Part shown: in pieces, positions 22,633-34,422 of the stretch
How the letters are laid out: the number at the start of each line of letters is the position of its first letter
Numbering within the stretch: the first letter of the stretch is position 1
DNA from: Sphagnum compactum
Taxonomy: Eukaryota; Bryophyta; Sphagnopsida; Sphagnales
Direction: 5' to 3'
Length of the DNA stretch: 64,000 bases
Assembly (NCBI GenBank): GCA_965153455.1
Contig: OZ234504.1
Location: 8,370,001-8,434,000, forward strand
Made by a program: the position numbers and the translations under genes
The notes under the pieces: model-generated
Told to the model about the DNA's origin: nothing
The model's input: only the letters and a program-made list of their open reading frames with translations
The model's database searches: none

Positions 22633-25600
22633 GGGAAGGAGTTTCAGGGAATTCCATGGGATCAGATCAGCTGCAATTCTCAAGGGAGAAGTATCAAGAG
22701 ACCTGGTTAGCGGCAGTACAAAAACTATGAAAGCTTACTCCAAGCTCAGTGGTGGGAAGAAGGTATGCATCTTCAGTGGTGGGCTCTGCAGAGGCTGACA
22801 GGAACTACTTTCACTAATAGTGTTGTTGTATGCAGCAGTTTAGTGACTGGCTTTCTCTGATGACTTCACTTGTCTTCCTCGGGTGGTAAGCATAACTTGT
22901 ATTCCTTAGAAGAGAACATGCAAGGCCCTATACGAGGGTCAATCACATTCCAAAAATCTTTAAGACTATGTTGTACAATTATGGTGTAGCCATGTTAGTG
23001 TATGTTTTCAAATAGACATCCATCCCAGTGGAGGTTTCTGAAGTAGACATGATATCCGGACACCAAACATTTTCTGCTGCAAAATTCTTGCAATGGGATT
23101 TGGCAAAAGTAATTCATCAATTTCGTGTACTGATTTTTGCATTTTTACATGAAGTTTGTCTTGACAGGAGTGCAATCTGTTGGACAAGGAGGAAAATTCT
23201 ACCACTTTTGACACAACACGAGATCAGTGAAATCCACAATTGTTCAATTTCCAGGTCAGAGTGCTAATAAGTTGATTAAATATATTCAAAGTTCTGTTTG
23301 TTTTTGTGTTGTTTCAATCTTTTTGTTGATAAGTCAGATGGTTCTTGTCATGGCCATAGCTTACAAGTAATTCTTTAAGCACTGGTCAGCTTTTCTGTTC
23401 TTCTTTTCTAGTGCTTAAACTGTTGCATCCTCGAATGATCCCTTTCGTACTGAATCACTTGATTCTCTGCTCCTTGATTGTGAGTGACAGACAGCTGAGA
23501 AACTTAGTCTGGGCAGCATCAAAGCATGGTGTGTGTATCTCATGCATAACTTTTCAGTCATGCACTGGTCACCCCTGACTTGTAAAGGCACTGAAGTGCT
23601 CAATCTTGCTGGACCTGTTGTTCCTGCTTTGGAGGTAATTTTTATCTAAGTTCTCTGTTTTTGTGTGTTTGTTCATGTCTTCTCATCATTGATCCCTGCA
23701 CCTGGGTTCTTGAAATCATGCACAGACAAGTGCCATTCTGTTTGTTTGGAAAAAAAAATGTTGATAACTTCTTAACTTATAAAGTACCTGAGCTGAGGTA
23801 GTTTGGCACTTCCACATCTTTGCAGCTTCATGACAAAGATTTTGTGCTATCTGTGAAACTCTGTTATCTCATTCCCTGTTGCTGAAGTAGGATGTGACAT
23901 CACAATACTAAACACTGCTATAAACACGATAACACCGCAACCAAATATGGAAGCATGGCAATAAACATGTGCAAATTCTTGTTTTAACAGAACTGCTCTT
24001 ATAGCACAGGAGACATTCTGAAATATGGTGTTGTAAGACATATTTCTAGTGATTACAATGGGATTTATGGTGTGAGAGGATCTTAGCTGTAACAGTTAGT
24101 CCATTTAGCTAGGTGTTTTCTGTTGCACATATGTGTTGATGGCTGAGTGGGTAAGACTGGCATTGTATGGAAGCAAAGACAGGAAGGTGGTTGGTTTTTT
24201 TTTTTTGCAGTGGGATCAAGAGAACATCTTTCTTTGTTCTAGAATGGTACTTCAAAGAGATCCGAGGGGATTCAGTTAAAGATAACAGTTAGATATGTAA
24301 CATAAGAGGTGCAGGTGACAATGGCCAGTGTGGAACTATATCATCCTAGAGGAGCTGACCCGCTTTGGCTTTGCTATTTCAGAGCTCCTTTGTTATGCAT
24401 ATATTCTATGTTCATCATCTCCTCTATTACTCGACCTTTGACTGAATCAAACCACCAGTACAATTAAGGGAACAGCTTTTTTCAGTCTTCATTTGCATGT
24501 GAGCACTTTTGAAGAGATGAGTTTGGGAATCTCAGCATGCCAGGAAGTGAAGGGTTCAAGATGTATTTGGTTGTTGGGGAATGGATTTCAATGCACTTAC
24601 TTTGGCAAATGTGCATTAGGCCTGCTTAGATGTGTTGCAGCTAACAACATATGGACAGTCTCTTTTTGTGTGAATGCTTTTAGAATGTTTGGCCAATCTA
24701 AGGGCATTAGGAGTTACAGAATGGTGTCGCTAAAAGAGCCTTTTGTTAGAGAGGGAGGTGAATTGTTAATTGGCGCTTTTTAACGAGAGCAGTCAAAGAT
24801 ATCAGAATTTGATGTGAATACATCCATCGGCATATCAGCAAGAGCTGGCCCATGTTCAGATTAGCAGTGTGTGTGTGAAACAGAATCTTCTTGTGGCCAG
24901 TGGATTTCAGGGGGAGATGGTTTGCAAGGTAAGATGAGCTTATGACTTAATTTCATCATCAACATGGTCTCTTATTCTGGGTCAAAAGAATGCCTTGTGG
25001 CAAGTAGGCAATACAATGAAACACATGTCGTGTTAGCTACAATCTTAGCAGTCGTGATAAGGATTTTCCTTTGACTTCTCTAGATACATTTTCCTTTTCC
25101 CAGACAGATCTGTGCAGTATATAGGGTACGTACATACCATGGAGGGTTGCCTGTCATCACATCAAATTTAGCAGTTATTGGTTAGACAAAGGGGTGGATA
25201 GAAATTGAACATCATGGTGGCCTATCTTGCTTCACTGATCTACCCTAGTCTGCTTAAGCTGAGAATTGTTCCAATGCTCAGTTTATATTACTTGGGCTTG
25301 TTGTTCCAATTTGTTCCCCTTCTCCAGAACTCAAATACTAGTACTTGGAGGCCGTTTGCTTCCTTGAGATATGCTGTAGTGCATATTTCATATCGCAATT
25401 AGGAGTCGCATTATTAGGAAGCTCCTAAATTGGATAGAACCTGTACCTTGTGGTGTTGAACACGGAATCTGGACCACTCGCGCATATCTCATTGTGCAAA
25501 AATTACTCATGATGAAAATGCCATGTACTAATTGAGGTGTTTTGTTCTCTTCAGGTAGATACAATTCCCTAACATCTTACACTTCTTTGGCAGAAGGTCT

Positions 25601-26912
25601 GCTGTGACAGCTTACTGGCCTTATTTGGTGATGTGGTTGTATTTCAGCGGAGCAGTACAACTCATGAGCTCCAATTATGATGAAGTCATCAGAGTGTTCG
25701 TTTGCAATAATTTTTCTCTTATCAAAAGCTTCTGCTTCCCATGGGCTGTAAAGGTATGGTGCATTTTCACCTTATCTTGTAGATGTTCTCGGTCTCTTCT
25801 ATTTGCTGTCAAGCTGTGGTTCTGGATGGTAGCCTATTCTTGTATTCTGCTGACGTTCTCAAGGTCATGCAGTTGAGGGTCCCCTTCAACTGAAGAGATT
25901 TTTAAAGGATTTATGCTAGTGCACTGTTTCATGTGGCTCTCTGAACTGGCACTGATTGTTTTCCTTCTTCATTATGTGTTTCTTTTGTGTCAACATTCTT
26001 CTTTAGTTGACTGCTAATCTGGGGACTGGCTATCAGACTCCACAATGATAAGAAAGTAACAGCGAAAGAAAGCTCTTCTGTGGAATTCTGCATGCCATCT
26101 TTCACAGGACAGCTAATTCAGTGGATGGAGGTGCAGCACACATCCATCAGTCCAGATACCAAAACGATGATTGTGGTGGGGGATAATGCTGATGGACTTC
26201 TCTCAGATAATCAGGGTGGCAAGGTAAATTAATCCTTTCCAGAATTCTGTCAGCATTCTCAATAGACACAGATTGCCCATGCACAGCAAGGTGATGCAGG
26301 CAAACCTCTGACCAGTATTCTCTTAGAATGTCTATTGGTTTACACCAGCTATGTCAATGAGTAAACAGGGATGCAAGCTGCCTCCTGGTTACAAAAGGAG
26401 GATTAGTCGCTCAGTAGATGGGAAACTTGAAAGTTATGGTCCTTATAAGCAGAGTCCCGTAACAGCAACCTACAAAAAGGTTGTGTTGAAAATTGCAGGT
26501 CATTGCAACTTTGAAGGGCCACTTAGACTATTCATTTGCATCAGCATGGCACCCAGATGGTCAAGTTTTTGTGACAGGGAACCAAGATACAACCTGTCGT
26601 CTGTGGGGCATTCAAAACCTTGGGTCCTCACTAGCAGTTTTAAAGGGATACATTGGTGCTATTCACTCCCTCTGCTTTACTTCTGAGGGGTGTTTTCTGG
26701 CTATGGCTGAGCCTGCAGACTTTGTGCATGTGTTTGACACCAAGCAGGACTATGCAAAGTGACAAGAGATTGACCTCTTTGGTGGATTGGCAGGCATTTC
26801 CTTCAGCCCTGATTCTGAAGCTCTGTATGTGGGAGTTGTGGACCGTACTTATGGCAGCCTTCTTGAGTTCAACTGGAGTCATCTTGACTCCTATGTCAAT
26901 TGTCTTCTTTAA
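22633..26912 (+). pseudogene. WD40-repeat protein pseudogene (SPAC/C2A9.03-like family)
   Basis: Relic of a multi-exon gene encoding the plant homologue of the uncharacterised WD repeat protein C2A9.03. Recognisable pieces in order: 22633-22762 (GKEFQGIPWDQ then, in other frames, QFSREKYQETWL and RQYKNYE), 23168-23254 (GGKFYHF, stop, HNTRSVKSTIVQF), 23495-23634 (LRNLVWAASKHG, frame change, YLMHNFSVMHWSPL), 24842-24928 (HVQISS..NLLVASGFQGE), about 25466-25535 (SHCAKITHDENA then stop), 25648-25753, 26137-26223 and 26499-26912 (KGHLDYSFASAWHPDG, GNQDTTCRLWG, MAEPADFVHVFDTK). Many splice sites survive. Lesions: several frame changes in the first three pieces, in-frame TGA at about 23209 and at 26760-26762, and a TAA after DENA. 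The 3' exons are nearly intact and the 5' ones are ruined. Confidence 0.85.
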
Positions 26913-29900
26913 ATTGCAGGATCTGCATTTTGCATTCCTGGTTCTGTGGGTTATATCCAAGCAGGCATGCAGGCTGGCAGGACTGTCAACTTGCTGAACC
27001 CACTTGGTGGTTGCAAGTCCATATCCCTGTTGCGCTTTAAAAGCTGTGGGTAAATACCTTAGTGGTTTTGATTGTTTGGAATGGTTGGTGAGGTGCTGTG
27101 TGCTACTGAAACAAGGAAAAGTTCCTGTGAAAAGGAAGTTGGCTTCAGGCAAGGCTGGTTGTGACAAGCAAGTCTGCTTGGCAACTTTCCTCAGCATGTT
27201 TAGGGTACAGAGAGAATTGGCTGAGGTTCAGCAATGATGACAGAGATGATGGTTGGTCAACCATGATGAGAACCCCACTTGGTTCTTATCCTGGAGTTGA
27301 CTAACTCTTGTAAATAGTGCAGAAAGGTGGGATTCTTAGCCATCCAGGCTGAGTTCACCCCTCTGGACTCAGCATCAATCCATGGAGCATCTTTCGGGAA
27401 TTTGAAATGGTTGACCAACAGGATTCACTCTAACTTGATTGCTACAAAAAGGTTAGCTTAGTAAATATTTGTGGTTTGGAAGTGGTCCTATTTTTCCTGA
27501 GCAGGACGATCCATTGTTTTAGCAAGAATGCAAGCAATTTTGCTCCTGACTCAACGGATAAAATTTACCGTGAATTTAGTTCTGACTCTGATCATATGTT
27601 GTTTCTGTACTTTGAAGAGAGAATAGAGGAGTGTTTATGTAAAGAGTGGAGAAAGAAACATTCATTCATTTTTCCTTTGATTAATGCTGATGTGGTAAAA
27701 GATAGGTTGGGGGGTGAGCACTTAAAGCAATCAGATCTTCTGAAAATTTGAGTAAAGGATACGTGCAAGAGTTTCTCTTCCTTGCATCAGGCTTGCTGTT
27801 ACGGGATGACATACACAGTCAAGGTTGGTCCTTTTTTTTCTGTAGGTTCAAGTACCCTTTCAGGTTTTTGGTTTGGTGTTCTTCCAAGTGAATACATGAT
27901 CTCTATTGGATACTAAAAGCTGTCATCTTATCTTATGACTTTCAGGACCACTGGTTGGCAACTTAACAGAAGTTACAGCTTCACTGTAGGTATGTGTTTC
28001 ATCATTTGCCACAACTCTCTCATGCCAGTGTAGGAAGTGTAGAGTATGATACATATATTTTATTTGAGCTTGTGATATGCAGCAATGAACCCTTTTGTCT
28101 CTTGTATAGGTTAGTATTCACCTCTATATAGAAAGCTCCTGGTATGACTCCAGAATCCATGCAGCATTCATTTCAATCTCGGTGAGAAAAAAAAAGCATT
28201 TTCAGATTGGAATGATCCTTTTGGATTGATATTCAAGGAAAACACAGATCAGGAATCATTGTGTAAGATATAATGGGCCTTGGAGAAGCTTAGTAAAGCC
28301 CTAGGATGAGGGCATTACCAGAGTAAGGGACCTGCACAAGGTGATAACTGAGTGCAGAACTAATTATGGCAATGCGCTTGTTCAAGGGCCTTTACCTGTG
28401 ATAAAGAAATAAGCCAACAGATGAGATCAAACAAGGAAAATGTGGATGCAGTGGCTGAGATAAACCTGTATTACCTTATGAATCTACCTTGTAAACAGTG
28501 GGAACTTCACAAAGTGGAAGAAACCTCTTTGAAATGAAATATTGTGGAGGTAAATTACACCAGATAGACTGTGCCTTTGTTCGACATAAAATTGTTTTCC
28601 TAAGTTCTTTATTAATGCGGAGTATTGAAATCTGTTGTGGGTTGAAGCACCATTGGGTTGACAAGAAATGCACTGTGTATTTGTATTTTGAATGTTGCTT
28701 TGAGGAATTGCAGGAACATCTACAAAGTACAGTTGTGTGCTTGGAACTTGGGCACACAAAATGTACAAGTCCCAACTCACTTTCACGCTATTTAAATGTT
28801 GTACATCATGCCAAGTACTGTGTACATGCCAATTTCCTGTTGCTAGTGGAAATGCTCTAAGGACCAAAACAAAAAAGAAATGACCATCTTAGAATTAAGT
28901 TTTGTTCATTTCAGATGCACTGTAGCCAGTAGACAAAGTTCTACACAATTGTCACCAACAGCTCTCTGCAACTGGGCCAGGCTCCTTGACAAAATGAGGA
29001 ATCATAGATGACAAAATGCTTCCTTTCCTTATTCTCACCTGAACACGAAATTGGAGTTCTCCAGCGCAGGACATTAAAACCTCTCTATGAACTTTGCTTG
29101 GGTCAATGGGCAGTCCTGCTCCAACCAGACCCAAGCTTTTGAATTTGCACATTGAAAACATGATCTCCTATGAAGGCAGTTTGTTTTGTTTTGTCTTGTC
29201 TTGTCTTGTGAAAATCTCCCAAATCACCGTGCCTGCGGCCACACTCTTGGTACTATTGGAAAGCCCTTCGTGAGTATGGGTGCACCAAGCTGGTTTCATG
29301 GTGTTTAGACATACTGTACAAGAGTTATTGAACATTGAGCCATTTTTTCATTGAAAATTTACTAAATTCAAAACAACTTTTTTTTAGGGAGATTGGGTTG
29401 TGCTCTTGCTACTGTTGGAAAGCCCTATGTGAGTAGGGCTTAATGAAGGTGATTTCGTAACTTTTAGACCTACTAAAACTTCAATCATGAAGCGAGTGAT
29501 AATTCAATGTTAGGAGAGTCAAGTTTTTTTTGTTGCATTCATACCAAGAATGTTAGCTAACATCAAATCCTACATGGAATTCTATGTGGCACACAATGTT
29601 AAGTACCAACCCATAAAATGAGGTTTTAAAACAATGTTTAGTAACACAAATGTTTTCTCATGGTTCTTCTAAGTTTTCCTCTTGTTCCTTTCCTTATTCT
29701 TCTTACACATTCACTAACATTCATTATGATCATGTGAATCCATATGAAAAAAAGGTCAACTATACTTCTTTTTAAAAACCTTAATCTAGGTTGACACTTA
29801 GGTGCAAATGGAAAGTGCAAAAAGCTAACAAACATTTAAGTTAATGCTAATTAACATAGATGACTTTTTTGTTTTATGATGTCATCTAGATGTTAGGTTA

Positions 29901-30190
29901 CTTAACACCATAGACCTTAACAATGGGTGTGAATTGTAACTTAAAAAAATATCAAAACTTGAGTAATTTTATTACTCAAAATTTAATAAAAAATGAAATT
30001 TGGATTTTAAATTGAGGCTCAAGAAGGTGTGCTATTCGCCTTGTCAAAATTCAAAATTACAATATATGCTCAATGGCACAAGTCACATTAATATATATTA
30101 TGTCAAGTCCAATGACTTTTTTGATTTTGTTGAAAATTGAGGGCTTTTTTTTTACACCCCTCTAGTTAATGATCTCAACTTGCTCTCACA
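26913..30190. other. region without a supported gene, becoming AT-rich
   Basis: No domain or exon chain recognised. Overlapping open frames of about 100-127 codons lie on both strands at 28476-28867 but show no recognisable protein. A pentanucleotide TTGTT/TTGTC run lies near 29183-29210. A sequence around TTGGAAAGCCC is duplicated at 29244-29275 and 29402-29435. Confidence 0.45.
29244..29435. repeat. two diverged copies of a ~150-bp repeat
   Basis: CTCTTGGTACTATTGGAAAG near 29244 and CTCTTGCTACTGTTGGAAAG near 29403 are followed by similar GTGAGTA and TTTAGAC blocks, about 158 bases apart. Probably an old repeat-family fragment. Confidence 0.5.
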
Positions 30191-30194
30191 TGAA

Positions 30195-30400
30195 TGGTGG
30201 GATTTGATTGAAGCTAGTGCACACACATTTGCACCCATTGTCGGTCACACCTTGGCAAAAATGTGTTCTACATCATCATGTGAACGGAATTAAAGTCCAT
30301 ATTCATTTGTTCATAACAAAGTGTGAAATTGATTCATGTCGAAGTAGGCTAAAGACTTGGTGAACATTTACACTAATACCAAATTCATGTGATAACAACT
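30195..30400 (+). mobile_element. hAT transposase C-terminal dimerisation-domain relic
   Basis: The frame from 30195 reads WWDLIEASAHTFAPIVGHTL, then AKMCSTSSCERN, a stop where Trp is expected, SPYSFVHNKV, another stop, and finally AKDLVNIYTNTKF. This follows the hAT dimerisation pattern: WW, then hydrophobic LA..h, S.S.CERNWS, F.H.K.RN and a C-terminal DLV.hh.N. At least four in-frame stops make it inactive. No terminal inverted repeats or target duplication were identified. Confidence 0.75.
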
Positions 30401-33360
30401 CAAATGTTAACCCCATTACTTGGTATAAGAAAAATATGTTGTCTAAAGATTCTATGTCCAAGGTAGATGAAAATGAAAACGATGGTAGCACATCGGAAGA
30501 AGACCCTTTAATGTCAAATGAAGATGAGGACCTCTTCAAATTCCTTTGTATTCTTCAATTTACATTGAAAAATTCAAAGCTACTTTGGTGTTCCCACCCT
30601 ATTTGATCATCAAGGTGGATAGAACCCCAATGTAATTACCTATTTATCTTTAAATATGTTACCAAGTCCTATGAAACTTGGACTATATAAGAATTTTAAT
30701 ATTGTTGGCATTCCACATATGAACCTTTAAGTGTTTGGTTTGTAAGAATCTTTGATTATGTCATGTGATGTAATAATACATTCTTATTGCCAACGAATAT
30801 TTGGTCCATGCCAAAAATATGTGTCAGGGAATATTTATTTGATGTGGATACAATATATCATAAAATATTTTTTCTAGTTCATGTTCAAGTTCACATGCTC
30901 ACCAAATAACATCCCTAGCTATAGTCTACTAATGGTTTTCTTCCCTTTGTTTTCCTTGTTGGCTTATGTGGAAAGGACAATAGATTTGCAAGAAATAAAA
31001 CCTTTTGGGTTGCATTTCAAAATTTCGTACACATCATTTCATATGTAAGTCCATTTAGGTAAATTGTTTAATCATAAATAACTTTGTTGGTGTTTCGTGT
31101 GCGGTAATAGGGCTTTTGGGCATTTCAACATAATATTAATGGATTGGTTGTTCTTAGACATTAATGTCACCCCTATTCCAACATCTTCAATCATAATTGC
31201 TATGTTCAACAATTGTATGTGTGGTAACCCCGTCTCCCAATTACTTAATGTCATTAATTGTTCCATTAAAATTGTCATTGTTTTCATTTGAAATATAAAT
31301 AATTGTTGTTGTATAAACTACACTTGGTGTAACCTTTTCATCCATAGCCTTGGGATTGAGTGGCTAGATTCCTTTGGGAGCAAGCATGCAAAAGTATCAT
31401 AGATTGGCTTCCTTTAATATGTTTGCACCTAAGTTATTCTTGGTGTTTTTTGGGAGAAAGATTGGTGTAATGCCTTGTCTATTTAGCCAACATGTGTGCA
31501 TTTGTTTGGTTCACAATGATTGTTTTTAACCATCGCATTTTTTTTATCTTTCATGAAAGTTGTTTTGGACAGCTTGAAAAATCACATCTAAGGTTGGGCA
31601 TGGGATAGGTGGGATAACAATGTGATCACGCCCAAACCAAATTACTGCACATGTTCTATTTTTTTTATCATAACATGAGAATATACCCATTTAGAATTAT
31701 TATATGTTGAATACGATGAGAGATGCCACCTAGAATTGACTTCTTGAATAATGATTGAAATTCCTTGAATAAAAAAGTTGTCATCCATGTCTTTTTGCAT
31801 TCTCATGCATGATCATGTTTTGCAATGTTTGATGTAATCATCTTTAATATTTTCACCTTTGAATATGTAGAATTTAGTATGAAGTCCCTTGCTACATCAA
31901 TATCACAATATATTGTTAGCCATTCCTTGGATCTAAGAATGGTGTAGTAAACCTACTGTGACCCCCTCTTTGCTAGAATTATTACCCTTGATGGCCTCCT
32001 TGCTTAAATCCCCATCTCATTTAAATTTCATATATGATATTCATTAATATACTTATGTTGAGTGTATAATGTTTACAAACTCTAATGGAATGAGTAATAT
32101 GATTAACTTGTCAAACCTTGTGCCATTAGACCTTTAGTTCTACAAGTTGAATATTAATTTTAAATGTTGTCACTTGAACCAATATGGCCAATTATTTCCA
32201 AGAATTTTGTCTTTGAAAGGGGTTGGTCTAATGTGTATAAATTTTGGCACCTTCATTTTGGGATGTTGCAAGGCAATGGAGAGTCCATAGTTTTGCATAC
32301 CCAACATCCAAGCCACCGTTGTTGCATCCTTTTCATATGTGAACACACCTTGTGGCTTGTGTTTCCTTGATCATATTTCACCATTCAAATGGTTTGAAAG
32401 TGGGGTTATTGGTGTGTGCCAATGTTTGTTTGTTGCTTAAAAGAAGTTTGTTTTCTTTAAATTGCGTCCATTATTTTTTCCAAGGATTTGCTTGTCCATT
32501 GGCCCTTTGGTTGTGGGGGCAAAATTATGTTTAATCTTGCTATCTTTTTTTGTTTGTGTTGTAAGCATAGACCTAGGATTTTTTTTGATATGTTGTTGGC
32601 TAGTTTAACATTCCACTTCCTTGCATACAAAGAGCATTAAGTATCATGGCAACCCTTTGTTTCTTGGCCCCAATCTCCAACAAGTTGGCAAAATATGTTT
32701 TAGACTTACAAATCGTGTGTACTTCAACTATTTATACACATTTCCAAGATTGCAAAAAATGCATTAGGATATGATACTTCAGATGTTCGTGACTTTTTAA
32801 GATCGATGTAGAAAAAATTAGTTCATAAAACTTAAGAAGTCCTCCCATACTAAATCAATATCAACAACTGATGTGTGGTCTATAATTGTGAAGATCGTGT
32901 AATGATAGGTTGTGAGAAATTGTGAGATTTAAAACTATTGGACATTCTTGGTATTCTTGGGATTACAAATTTTTGAATACAATGATAGTACAAAAACATT
33001 TATAAATTTTTTGATTTACATAAGATGTTCCTCTCTCTTCGATTTTTGCTTGTATTTTATGATCTTGTAAACTTTTATTTTGACCTCTTTTGAGCTAGAT
33101 TCTACATTCACATGTCTTTCCTTCTTTTTTGACTTCAAATCTATTTGGTTCTCATGTATTCTAAATCTCAACTTCTTTAAATTAGGAACTATAAGCTCTT
33201 GGAAACATTGAAGTTCATGCACTATATTTGTCAACCTTGGTCTATATTGGATTTCAGTGCTCCCTTGATTTTAAGGGATGTTGAATGCAGGAAAGTTCAT
33301 TCTTCATTCACTAGTTATTATTATTATTGGAAAAGGTACAATCTTCCTTATCAAATCAAA
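30401..33360. other. AT-rich repeat-type sequence, no intact gene
   Basis: Stops are dense in all frames. Composition and the flanking transposon relics suggest old mobile-element debris, but no element boundaries could be drawn. Confidence 0.4.
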
Positions 33361-33373
33361 CAAAGACTAAGAT

Positions 33374-34422
33374 AGTTGTTCCAAGCAAGGTGGTCCTTGA
33401 AGAGTTTAAGACTCTTTTAGTGAAAATGGCAAAAGATGTTGTTAATGATATGTAGTTATTAACTATGAACTGTTGTGTGACATTGAGACTGTTCTAAGGC
33501 TTACTTATCTATTGCCTATGTTGGAAGCTCTCAAGGTTTGAACAACTATGCTCAGAACAAAGAGACCTTCATTTGTGACTTTGTGGGTAATGTGAAACTA
33601 TGTCAAGTTGACTTGCACAACATGTATTACAATGAAGAAAAGAAGTACAACTTTAATGACTTCCCACAATTTTGGAATTTCATTGACCACACCTTTGACC
33701 ATTTGCACACTATTTGGTGGAACAATTCAGTTGTTGGAGTACAATAAACAACATTTTCTTACTATGGCAAAATTGTACAACATTCACAAAACATGCAGTT
33801 ACTAGTCTCCGTAGCATGGTCACTCAAGAAGCTTGGGCACAATCTATGCAAAAGGTGAAGACGCAATGCACTCAAGTTGTGTTACAACTAATCAATGAAC
33901 TTGACAAGAGATTCCCTGCATAAGAGGTCTTGAATGCTACAGGAATAATCTACCCATTTTACATGTATAACTTTGACTGGGCATCACAACCCATCAAACA
34001 AGGTTGGGTTCTTCATCACCATCATATAGTAACTCTCGTGTTAATCACCTCCTCATACATAATGTTAGGATTCTGTTTAGCTGCCTCATGGCAACACTAC
34101 AAGAACAAACATTGTGATGGTGGTAGTGTCATTCCTTACTTTGAAAATTTTCAACTTCCAAAAGATTGTGATCATAATGTTGACAAGTTAGGTGCACATA
34201 TGAAGCCCCTATTTGGTCCTACTTGGAAGGAGCTTCTCTATGAGGAAGCTAGGGGGGTAATCTTGGTAGCATTATTATATTGGTCCTCTATAGCTCTGCA
34301 ATTTGATGTGTTGAACTTCTTAGCTGAAGCATTATCGCATTACCTTCAAATGGTTGTTGTGGAGATTTCTCTACAATCTCATTGGTATACAAGCTTTTTC
34401 GGGAAGTCACATGAACCATGAT
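33374..34422 (+). mobile_element. degenerate transposon-derived coding relic (hAT-type suspected)
   Basis: Successive open blocks on one strand are broken by stops and frame changes: SKVVLEEFKTLLVKMAKDVV, LPMLEALK, NNYAQNKETFICDFVGNVKL, DFPQFWNFIDHTFDHLHTIW, SLRSMVTQEAWAQSMQKVKT, QLINELDKRFPA, EVLNATGIIYPFY, and a tail near 34330-34400 reading NGCCGDFSTISLVY in one frame. The run 'LDKRFPA, stop, EVLNATGIIYP' and the tail resemble TE-derived proteins common in plant genomes. The family name is an inference; the decay is directly seen. Confidence 0.5.

Noticed and set aside
26499-26912. Treating the in-frame TGA codons of the WD40 gene as recoded (for example selenocysteine)
   Set aside because: Land plants lack the selenocysteine system, and frameshifts elsewhere in the same gene already show that it is a pseudogene.
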